Below are positions 9,380 to 15,386 of a DNA stretch of 64,000 bases, piece after piece. The position numbers and the translations under genes are program-made. Each line of letters begins with the position of its first letter. Positions within the stretch are counted from its first letter, which is position 1. Origin of the DNA: Myxococcus hansupus. Its GTDB lineage: Bacteria; Myxococcota; Myxococcia; Myxococcales; Myxococcaceae. The stretch covers positions 8,700,501 through 8,764,500 of the forward strand of contig NZ_CP012109.1 of assembly GCF_000280925.3 (NCBI RefSeq). Direction: 5' to 3'. Under the pieces are notes generated by a model. The model saw only the letters and a program-made list of their open reading frames with translations. It was not told the origin of the DNA and did not search any database.

Positions 9380-10036
9380 TCAGTCGCCCTGGGATGGCGG
9401 GGAAAGGGAGGCCCTGGCGGAGCTGGGGCGCGGGGAGGTGCTGTTGGCGCGAGCGGAGGCCAGCGGCCGCGACGCGGAGGCGCCCTGGGCGGAGGCTTGA
9501 GGTCGTGAATCGAAGGCGCCCTGGGCGGAGGAGGGGGGCTTCGAAACGAAGGTGGCCTGGGCCGAGGCGCGGGGCTGGGAGGTGCCGGGCTCACCCGCGC
9601 GGGACGTGAGCTGGGCCTCGGCCCGGGGCGGCGGCCGTGTCTTCACGGTGGCGACCGCCTTGGGAATCACGCACCGGACGGGGACGATGAGGCTCTTGGT
9701 TTCGCTGTCGGCCAGGGAGAAGGGCCCGGGCGGCGCGTCGATGCGGTAGTTCTTCGCGTGCGCGCCCGTGAGGTTGAGTTGCAGCGAATAGGGGCCCCCT
9801 CTCAGGGGGCGGAAGGTGACGGCCCCCGAGTCCATGGCGGTGGCGCCCTGCTGGCCGGTGGGGCCGGTGAGCTGGACGGTGGTGTCTCCGAGGAGCTGCC
9901 CGTTCTCCGGACACCACACCTGGACCACGACGGTGGCGGCGGGCGAGGGGCAGGCCATCACGGGGGCGCCGGCATCCGGAGGGACGTTGGCGACGTCCTG
10001 GGCGGCGCGGTCGGTCCAGTCAGCGGTTGGAGGCAT
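9380..10036 (-). CDS. Hypothetical protein with beta-sandwich domain and 12-residue tandem-repeat tail
   Basis: A 218-residue protein. Residues ~30-125 look like a small beta-sandwich of the carboxypeptidase-regulatory/SpaA kind (VVVQVWCPENGQLLGDTTVQLTG, then GGPYSLQLNLTG). Residues 157-216 are five imperfect 12-residue repeats of the form (A/S)SA(Q/R)xxxxSxPx, low complexity and probably disordered. Its start overlaps the stop of the upstream gene by 17 bp, and it ends 24 bp before the metallopeptidase start. It may be an adaptor or carrier for the protease. The repeat tail is a candidate for length variation between strains. Confidence 0.68.
   Translation of the reverse strand: MPPTADWTDRAAQDVANVPPDAGAPVMACPSPAATVVVQVWCPENGQLLGDTTVQLTGPTGQQGATAMDSGAVTFRPLRGGPYSLQLNLTGAHAKNYRIDAPPGPFSLADSETKSLIVPVRCVIPKAVATVKTRPPPRAEAQLTSRAGEPGTSQPRASAQATFVSKPPSSAQGAFDSRPQASAQGASASRPLASARANSTSPRPSSARASLSPPSQGD
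9389..9568 (-). repeat. Five imperfect 36-bp coding tandem repeats
   Basis: The 3' end of the 218-residue gene encodes five consecutive 12-residue units (starting ASAQATF, SSAQGAF, ASAQGAS, ASARANS, SSARASL). At DNA level this is a 36-bp period with conserved GCGGAGGC-type cores on the plus strand. The units are diverged from each other, so this is an old expansion. Confidence 0.75.
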
Positions 10037-10703
10037 CGGGCACCTCGCTGCCGCGCTGCTTGAGCATGCGGAGAATCATCCCGGCCTTCTCCTCGGGGGG
10101 AATGGACGTCGAGCGCAGGATGGCGCCGCTCCAGGCCATGGCGGGGGTGTCCTCGAAGCCGGGGCCTTTCACGACGACGAGGTCGGTGAGCAGGGTGACG
10201 CTCTTCGGGTCCTGGATGCCGTGGCGTTCGGCGGTGGCGGCGCCTGCCGCGACGAGCGCGAGCGCCTCGGCGGGGGGGAGGGCGCGCATTCGTTCCGGGA
10301 ACACGCGGCGCAGGTGCGCGAGCATCCGGTCCTCGGGTGGCGGCTTCGCGGGGGATTCGAAGGCCTGCATCTGGGCGGCGCGGATGGTCAGCGCGCCCTT
10401 CCAGGGGCCCGAGGCCACGCCATGGCCAGGGGCGGAGCGGCGGCACGTGGAGGCCCAGGCGCCAGCGTCATACTCGGGCGCGGCGGCGTCCGCGAGCACC
10501 TGACCGAGCGCGAACAGGACGGCCTGGGGTGACTCACCCAGGCCCTGCCGGTGCGCGGTGGCCAGTCCTGTCTGGAGCTTGCGGGTGGCCTCGGCCTCGC
10601 CCAAGGCGCGGTACTCCCAGGCGTAGTGCTGCTTCAGCGTCGCCAGGGCGTGCCGCAGCAGCGCCGAGGGAGGCGCTCCCGGTCCGCCGTTCCAGGAGGT
10701 CAT
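10020..10703 (-). CDS. Hypothetical protein, first gene of metallopeptidase operon
   Basis: A 227-residue, mostly helical, cytosolic-looking protein starting MTSWNGGPGAPPSALL. No signal peptide, membrane segment or recognised motif. The start is uncertain because no Shine-Dalgarno is visible; upstream in-frame sequence reads as non-coding (Arg/Val/Ser rich), which is why the ATG at 10703 was taken. It overlaps the next gene by 17 bp, so translation is probably coupled. Notable segments are LKQHYAWEYRALGEAEATRKL near the N terminus and EEKAGMILRMLKQRG near the C terminus. As the first gene in the operon it could be a chaperone or adaptor for the downstream protease; this is a guess from position. 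Confidence 0.62.
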   Translation of the reverse strand: MTSWNGGPGAPPSALLRHALATLKQHYAWEYRALGEAEATRKLQTGLATAHRQGLGESPQAVLFALGQVLADAAAPEYDAGAWASTCRRSAPGHGVASGPWKGALTIRAAQMQAFESPAKPPPEDRMLAHLRRVFPERMRALPPAEALALVAAGAATAERHGIQDPKSVTLLTDLVVVKGPGFEDTPAMAWSGAILRSTSIPPEEKAGMILRMLKQRGSEVPDASNR

Positions 10704-10804
10704 GGGTGTCGGATATTGCACGAAGGCGTGGGTGGACGGGAGGACCTGTCTGGCAGGTCGAACTCGTCTGACGCACGTGCGTGCGTGCGTATTCACTCGT
10801 AGGC
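10704..10804. other. Intergenic spacer with short hairpin and GTGC repeat
   Basis: The 101-bp spacer between the lipoprotein gene and the metallopeptidase operon (both minus strand) contains a small inverted repeat GACCTG-TCTGG-CAGGTC at 10743-10759 and a palindromic run ACGCACGTGCGT followed by GTGC repeats at 10771-10790. No T-tract follows the hairpin. It could be a weak terminator or an operator. Confidence 0.3.
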
Positions 10805-11206
10805 TCAGGGCTGAGCGGCTGCCTTCTTGCGGAACTCGATGATTGGCGTCGCATCGAGCTTCCACGCACCGTTGACACGGCGGACTTCCATGGGGACAGG
10901 AGCAACGGGGCTCTGCAGCACGACCCGCTCGGGCTCATCCGTGACGCGGGTGATTTGTACCTCGCGATACTGCTTACCGAGCGCCGCGGCCACGGGTTCG
11001 GGATAGGAGCCGCCTGACCAGAGCAACGCGGCGTCCGGGTGGTCGAGGATGAGTGACCGGATGGCCTTTTCGTCGCCAGTGAGGTTGGCGAGCATGAAGC
11101 GTCGATAGACGTCCTCGGGGGAACCGGCGGTGTCAGACCCCTTCGAGCAACCTGCCAAAGCGAGAAGCGCAGCGACAGCGACCCATCGCGTGAATCCAGA
11201 CTTCAT
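10805..11206 (-). CDS. Small lipoprotein, hypothetical
   Basis: A 133-residue protein with a clear lipoprotein signal (VAVAALLALAGC, Cys about residue 19). The rest resembles small NTF2/DUF4878-like lipoproteins: a helical start (SPEDVYRRFMLANLTGDEKAIRSLI) and a beta-sheet end (VQITRVTDEPERVVLQSPV, then VNGAWKLDATPIIE). The start at 11206 is fixed by a strong AAGGAGA Shine-Dalgarno 6 nt upstream; a longer open frame lacks one. It is probably an envelope protein facing the periplasm. Its function and partner are unknown. It stands apart from the operon downstream by 101 bp. Confidence 0.75.
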   Translation of the reverse strand: MKSGFTRWVAVAALLALAGCSKGSDTAGSPEDVYRRFMLANLTGDEKAIRSLILDHPDAALLWSGGSYPEPVAAALGKQYREVQITRVTDEPERVVLQSPVAPVPMEVRRVNGAWKLDATPIIEFRKKAAAQP

Positions 11207-11212
11207 TTGGGT

Positions 11213-11219
11213 TCTCCTT
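11213..11219 (-). promoter_or_regulatory. Shine-Dalgarno AAGGAGA of the lipoprotein gene
   Basis: On the minus strand AAGGAGA lies 6 nt before the ATG at 11206. It decides the start of this gene against the longer frame that begins at 11245. Confidence 0.7.
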
Positions 11220-11349
11220 GCATTGAACGCGGCGCTGCCTGGCACGCCATGACAGAGGTGCCTGCCACTTGCCGCTCCAATGTGGAAGCATACTCGGGTT
11301 TGAGTCTGCCTTGGGCTTGTCCACGCACGGGGGCGGGAGTGTGGTGATA

Positions 11350-11745
11350 GTGAGTGACGAGAATCCGCTTCGCATTGCGTCCGAGCTCGCCCAGGCAGGT
11401 AGGACGGCCGAAGCCATTGCTTGCCTGGAATCCGCCTTGGCGCGCACTCGGTCGAGCAAGGAGCGGCCCGCGAGTGCGTCCCTCCTGGCGAGAACAGCGG
11501 GACTCTTTTGTGAGAGCGCCGGGGAGTTATCGCAGGCAGCGCTCTATTACGAAGAAGCAGTGGCTACGGCGGAGCGCGACCCACTTCCGTTGCTCGCTCT
11601 GGCTGGCGTCCGCTGGCGATTGGGTCCGCCGGACAGCGCACGTTCGTGTCTGGCGAAAGCAGAAGCCTTGGCGCAGTCCGCCTCGGATGCGGAGGCCTTG
11701 AAGTGCGTTGCCAGTCTCCGCTCGGAGTGGGCACACGACGACTGA
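11350..11745 (+). CDS. Small TPR-like helical-repeat protein
   Basis: About 131 residues starting SDENPLRIASELAQAGR. It shows helix-pair signatures of tetratricopeptide repeats (AGRTAEAIACLESALAR, then AGELSQAALYYEEAVATAERDPLPLLALAGVRWRLG, then PDSARSCLAKAEALA). The start was put at the GTG at 11350 because GGGAG at 11335-11339 is 10 nt upstream; GTGs at 11341 and 11344 are too close to it, and a longer frame from 11269 has no ribosome site. It lies 112 bp upstream of, and on the same strand as, the SitA5-type toxin gene. A role as partner of the toxin, like the third gene seen in some sit operons, is possible but unproven. Confidence 0.6.
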   Translation: MSDENPLRIASELAQAGRTAEAIACLESALARTRSSKERPASASLLARTAGLFCESAGELSQAALYYEEAVATAERDPLPLLALAGVRWRLGPPDSARSCLAKAEALAQSASDAEALKCVASLRSEWAHDD

Positions 11746-11857
11746 GCAGCGCTCAGGAGTCCGTGGCCTGTTGTCTCTTCTCGTAGCCGGAGTTTCCGTC
11801 AGCCGTCGCCGCTAGTTTGATGGGCGCCTCGTTCGGAAGTGAGGCCGTGGGGGACAT

Positions 11858-13192
11858 ATGCGACTGCTGTGGATGGCCTTGCTCCTGTTCGTTGGGTCCG
11901 CGTGCTCGACGGTCCGTGTCGTTCGCCTGGAGACAGGTGATGCTGAGCCTCGCGTGCATGTGCCGCGTGACGCGGAAGGCGCCGGTCCTGTGGGACTGGA
12001 TGCCGAGGTGTTCGAGGCCGCCGTGGCCTCATTGGCTCGAGACGTGATGCCGTCCCTGCATCCACTGCGCGATGCGCGCCGACGCTTCGGAGTTCCGGAC
12101 AGGAGCGGTGTCTACGCGTACGAGCGCCGAGGCCAGCGGCTGATTCCCCTTGAGGAGCGCTCGGATGGCCCGCGCTTGTTGGAGAACTACGCGGACGAGG
12201 AACTGACGCGTGCCTATGGCCAGTGGTGCGCACGCAGGAGACACGCTGGAGACTGTCTTCGGCTGTTGGATGAAGGTCCGCTGCTGGCCAGCGATGGCAA
12301 GTACACGCTGGCGATGGCCATTGCCATGGATTCGGTTTGGGATGAGACGGCCGAGGCCTTGCGCGGCATGGCGGACCCTCAAGCATTGATGGCGACGATG
12401 ACGGCGTCCGTCAGCATGTACCTGCTGCTGTGGGCTTTGCCGGAGCCCGTGAGCAAGGGTGTGGCGGCCCTCGTCACGGCCGCTGCGATTGCGTACCTGG
12501 GCGTGGATACGGTGTGGCGCCTGTTGGACGGGTGGATGGCGCTGGTTCGTCAGGTGGACCGAGCCACGACGTTCGCGCAGCTCAGCGCGGCGGGGGACGC
12601 ATACGGTGAGGTTCTCGGAGAGAGCGCCGCACGCATCTTTGTGCTGCTGGCGACGGCCGCGGTCGGCAACACCGCGGGACTGGTGGCAAGGTCGTCGAGA
12701 CTTCCTGGCTCAGCGCAAGCAGCGCTGAATGCCGAGGCGCAGGCTGGCTATCGCTATGCAGTGCTTGGCGCCGTGGAGTCCGTGTCGATGACCGCCGAGG
12801 GCTTCGCCATCGTGTTGGCCCCGCACGCCGTGGCGATGGCGGCCCGAGGAACCTCGGGTGCGAGCCGCACCGAGAAGCACCACATCGCCACGAACAAGAA
12901 CGACGTCTCCACCTTGCGTGGCGGCCCGTGGACGCCCGAGTTCCGACGAATTTTCAAACGAGCTGGGATGGAACTGAAGGATCCCGAGAACATCGTCCAG
13001 GTGAGAGGGCACAAAGGGCCGCATTCGCGGGCGTACCATCAGGCTGTTCACGACAGACTCATCAACGCCACGGAAGGCTGCCGCACGATGGAGTCGTGCC
13101 GTAAGGCGCTGACGACCGCGCTCCGAGAAATGGCCGAAGAGGTCGCCACACCCGGAACGAAGCTTCACAAGCTCCTGACCCGAGCCATGTGA
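11858..13192 (+). CDS. SitA5-type polymorphic toxin with AHH nuclease-like C terminus
   Basis: A 444-residue protein with a signal sequence ending FVGSACST; Cys16 is a likely lipidation site, though the lipobox is weak (Gly at -3). The middle (about 175-330) contains several hydrophobic helices. The C-terminal ~110 residues hold a KHHIATNKN motif (His341-His342) and a second cluster GPHSRAYHQAVHDR (about 387-400), the layout of AHH-type HNH nuclease toxins. Known biology: Myxococcus SitA lipoprotein toxins are handed to siblings by TraA/TraB outer-membrane exchange and kill cells lacking the matching immunity protein. Imm11-type genes follow directly, supporting this reading. The start follows a GGGGGA ribosome site. 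Base composition appears less GC-rich than the EPS genes nearby, suggesting transfer. Confidence 0.82.
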   Translation: MRLLWMALLLFVGSACSTVRVVRLETGDAEPRVHVPRDAEGAGPVGLDAEVFEAAVASLARDVMPSLHPLRDARRRFGVPDRSGVYAYERRGQRLIPLEERSDGPRLLENYADEELTRAYGQWCARRRHAGDCLRLLDEGPLLASDGKYTLAMAIAMDSVWDETAEALRGMADPQALMATMTASVSMYLLLWALPEPVSKGVAALVTAAAIAYLGVDTVWRLLDGWMALVRQVDRATTFAQLSAAGDAYGEVLGESAARIFVLLATAAVGNTAGLVARSSRLPGSAQAALNAEAQAGYRYAVLGAVESVSMTAEGFAIVLAPHAVAMAARGTSGASRTEKHHIATNKNDVSTLRGGPWTPEFRRIFKRAGMELKDPENIVQVRGHKGPHSRAYHQAVHDRLINATEGCRTMESCRKALTTALREMAEEVATPGTKLHKLLTRAM

Positions 13193-13204
13193 GAGAAGGC
13201 CGTC

Positions 13205-13357
13205 ATGCCGAGCCGCTACTTCAAATTGACAGAAGACAGGCAGCCCGGAAACTGGGACCTGGGCGACCCGGTGCATGCGAGCGGATCATTCGCCGGAGGT
13301 CTTCGGGGGGGTGGAGCGACGGCTTCCTCATGCGGGTTCGCCCCTATACCGGCGTGA
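13205..13357 (+). pseudogene. Truncated Imm11 immunity gene directly after the toxin
   Basis: Twelve bases after the toxin stop an ATG opens a frame beginning MPSRYFKLTEDRQPGNWDLGDPV, clearly homologous to the N termini of the two intact Imm11 proteins downstream (MTKRYFRLTEN... and MPMRYFQLPDD...). Homology ends after about 27 residues (HASG); the frame then runs into unrelated Gly/Ala sequence and stops at 13357, overlapping the end of the inverted copy. The position next to the toxin is where the cognate immunity gene is expected, so a recombination event seems to have destroyed the original one. Confidence 0.78.
13245..13273 (+). repeat. Left arm of a 29-bp perfect inverted repeat in Imm11 copies
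   Basis: The 29-bp segment starting CCGGAAACTGG in the broken immunity fragment recurs exactly, inverted, at 13845-13873 in the minus-strand Imm11 gene. It encodes the end of the conserved N-terminal stretch (GNWDLGDPV). The arms enclose 571 bp containing most of the inverted gene. Confidence 0.85.
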
Positions 13358-13913
13358 ACTCCACGCCCGTGGTGCCGGACTGTTCCAGCGCGACCTTGAG
13401 GTCCTCGGAGACAATGAGGGCGAGCTTCCATCCCCAGGTGCGGAACACCTGGGCGTCACCCACTTTCGCGGGGTCGATTCGGAGGCCAATGACTGAGCGG
13501 TACTGTCCCACTCGCTCCGGCTGGCCATGCTCCGGCTTCCAATAGCGGACTTCCTCGGACGCCGCGTCGTCGATACATCGGATGAGCTTCGTGGCGACCA
13601 GGATGAGGTACTGGTCCGGCTGCCCTGAGATGTTTACGGGGACGAGTTGCACATCATCAGAGGCGAGCTCCGCGAAGAGTGAGGCCACCCGGACGTGGAC
13701 GATTGGCATCACGCCGATCCCCACGGTGCAGAAGTCCAACTGTCTGCCCGGTGTGTCGATGGGGATGTTCAGACGCCCTTCGACCTGAATGGGACGCCCG
13801 GCGGTGTACATCCAAAGGTCGTCCACTTCGTGGCCCGATGCGTCCACCGGGTCGCCCAGGTCCCAGTTTCCGGCTTGCATGTTCTCGGTCAGCCGGAAGT
13901 AGCGCTTCGTCAT
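13344..13913 (-). CDS. Imm11 (DUF1629) family immunity protein, inverted relative to toxin
   Basis: A 189-residue cytosolic protein, MTKRYFRLTENMQAGNWDLGDP at its start and FRTWGWKLALIVSEDLKVALEQ then GVEFTPV at its end. This end pattern (IF/VF..W...L.VSE.LK.AL) is typical of the Imm11/DUF1629 immunity family. It is about as long as, and closely similar to, the Imm11 protein at 13988-14554. It is transcribed against the toxin gene, which is unusual for an immunity gene, and has only 74 bp before the divergent copy in which to carry a promoter. It shares a 29-bp perfect inverted repeat with the broken fragment at 13245. Confidence 0.8.
   Translation of the reverse strand: MTKRYFRLTENMQAGNWDLGDPVDASGHEVDDLWMYTAGRPIQVEGRLNIPIDTPGRQLDFCTVGIGVMPIVHVRVASLFAELASDDVQLVPVNISGQPDQYLILVATKLIRCIDDAASEEVRYWKPEHGQPERVGQYRSVIGLRIDPAKVGDAQVFRTWGWKLALIVSEDLKVALEQSGTTGVEFTPV
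13845..13873 (-). repeat. Right arm of the 29-bp perfect inverted repeat
   Basis: Exact inverted copy of 13245-13273, inside the 5' part of the minus-strand Imm11 gene. Flanking bases differ at both ends, so the repeat is bounded by real divergence. Confidence 0.85.
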
Positions 13914-13987
13914 GAGGGCCTTGAACGATGTTCGCGGGTCTTCTCAGTAGCTCTGATGCAGGATGGCCCGATATCGAAAGTTCCACC

Positions 13988-14554
13988 ATGCCGATGCGGT
14001 ACTTCCAGCTCCCGGACGACATGTACCTGCCCCATCGCTGGGAGCTGGGGAGCCTCATCGGACCGGACGCCCAAGATGTACAGCCCTCGTTGCTCCGAAG
14101 CGGGACACCGCTGGAGATGCAGGGGCGCTTGAAAGTCTCTATCGAGACGCCCGGCCGCCCGCTCGACTTCACGCATGCGGCGTACAGCATCCCCATCGTC
14201 CACGTCCGGGTGGCGTCCCTTCTCTCGGAGGTAGCGCCGGACGACGTTCAATTCCTGCGGGTGGATGTTCCGTCACAGCCCGACGCGTATCTCGTGCTGA
14301 ACGCGCTCCATCTCATCCGGTGCATCGATGACGAGCGCTCCACGGAAGTCCGTTACTGGGAGCCCGAGGACGGCATGCCGGAGAAGGTCGGGACCTATTT
14401 CTCCGTGGCCGGCCTGCGCATCGACCCCACGAAGGTCGGCGGCGCCAGGATTTTCCGCACCTGGGGATGGACCGGGGCCCTCATCGTCTCCGAGGACCTC
14501 AAGGCCGCGCTGGAACAGTCCGGGGCCACGGGGATGAAGTTCACCCCCGTGTGA
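13988..14554 (+). CDS. Imm11 (DUF1629) family immunity protein
   Basis: A 188-residue protein, paralogous to the inverted copy along its whole length (PIVHVRVASL, HLIRCIDD, EVRYWEPE, RIFRTWGWTGALIVSEDLK, MKFTPV). The start at MPMRYFQLPDDMY was chosen because it lines up with the start of the paralogue; an open frame from 13928 adds 20 residues without homology. It is on the toxin's strand, about 800 bp downstream, and ends 16 bp before the convergent epsA gene. It probably gives immunity to the SitA5 toxin or to a related one. Two intact paralogues suggest accumulated protection against several toxin variants. Confidence 0.8.
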   Translation: MPMRYFQLPDDMYLPHRWELGSLIGPDAQDVQPSLLRSGTPLEMQGRLKVSIETPGRPLDFTHAAYSIPIVHVRVASLLSEVAPDDVQFLRVDVPSQPDAYLVLNALHLIRCIDDERSTEVRYWEPEDGMPEKVGTYFSVAGLRIDPTKVGGARIFRTWGWTGALIVSEDLKAALEQSGATGMKFTPV

Positions 14555-14570
14555 CGCACGGACGTGCCGG

Positions 14571-15386
14571 CTACTCCGACTTCTGCGCCCCCGTCCGCTG
14601 CCAGAACTCCCGCAGCAGAATCGTGGCGAAGCGCGAGTCATTCAGGATGTACCGGCGCCACAGGCGCTTGGGCTCGTTCACCAGCCGGTAGAGCCACTCG
14701 AAGCCCGCGCGCGAAATCCACACAGGCGCGCGCTTCGCCGTGCCCGCGATGAAGTCCAACCCCGCGCCAATGCCAATCGCCACCGTGGGCCCCAGCTTGG
14801 ACGCCACCTGCGAAATCCACACCTCCTGCTTCGGGCTGCCGAGCGCCACCAGGAGCAGGTGCGGGTCCTTCTCGCGAATCTTCGCGACAATCGGGTCGTT
14901 CTGCGCGTCGCCGCCGTCCAGGCGCACCATGGGCGAATCCCAGCCCACCACCTCCACGCCGTACTGCTCGCCGACGATGCGGCCCACCTTCTCCGCCACG
15001 CCTGGGCCTGCGCCCAGCAGGAACACGCGCCACTTGCGCTCCGCCCCCAGCTTCATCAGCGGGAGGATGAGGTCGGAGCCGGCGATGCGCTCGGGCAGCG
15101 GCACGTCCATGGCGCGAGACGCCCAGACGATGGGCATGCCATCCACCACCGAAATCGTGGCGCGCGAGTACGCCTCGCGGAACTGCGCGTTGTCCTCGGC
15201 CAGCACCACGTGGTCCACGTTGGCCGTGAAGACGTAGCCGCCCTGGCGCGAATCCACCAGGCGGCCAATCTCCGTTATGGCCTCGTCGAACGTGAGCTGA
15301 TCGATGGCGAGCTGGCCGATGTTCAGGCGCGCGCGGCCGGTGGTGAAGGGAGTCTGCGGAGGGACGGGGGCAGCGGCGGAGCTCAT
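14571..15386 (-). CDS. epsA: EpsA, WecG/TagA/CpsF-family glycosyltransferase (GT26)
   Basis: A 271-residue glycosyltransferase. Family signatures are present: TANVDHVVLAE (about 54-64), SVVDGMPIVWASR (about 79-91), FLLGAGPGVAEK (about 121-132), VALGSPKQEVWI and GIGAGLDFIAGTAKRAP (about 205-221), and the C-terminal LYRLVNEPKRLWRRY. WecG/TagA enzymes transfer a sugar such as ManNAc to a lipid-linked acceptor at the inner membrane. In the M. xanthus EPS locus the matching gene is epsA, also at the end of a run epsD-epsC-epsB-epsA. The start overlaps the epsB stop by ATGA. No membrane segment, as is usual for the family. Confidence 0.88.
   Translation of the reverse strand: MSSAAAPVPPQTPFTTGRARLNIGQLAIDQLTFDEAITEIGRLVDSRQGGYVFTANVDHVVLAEDNAQFREAYSRATISVVDGMPIVWASRAMDVPLPERIAGSDLILPLMKLGAERKWRVFLLGAGPGVAEKVGRIVGEQYGVEVVGWDSPMVRLDGGDAQNDPIVAKIREKDPHLLLVALGSPKQEVWISQVASKLGPTVAIGIGAGLDFIAGTAKRAPVWISRAGFEWLYRLVNEPKRLWRRYILNDSRFATILLREFWQRTGAQKSE

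Noticed and set aside
7106-9508. 800-codon plus-strand open frame
   Set aside because: It is the antisense shadow of the metallopeptidase gene; GC-rich third positions leave the opposite strand free of stops. Its product is Val/Arg/Leu-rich without motifs.
6051-10703. Type VI secretion cluster
   Set aside because: No VgrG, Hcp, PAAR, sheath or DUF2169-type gene is present; only the effector-like look of the protease pointed that way.
10771-10790. GTGC microsatellite as a phase-variation tract
   Set aside because: Only three to four units in a non-coding spacer; too short to suggest slippage control.
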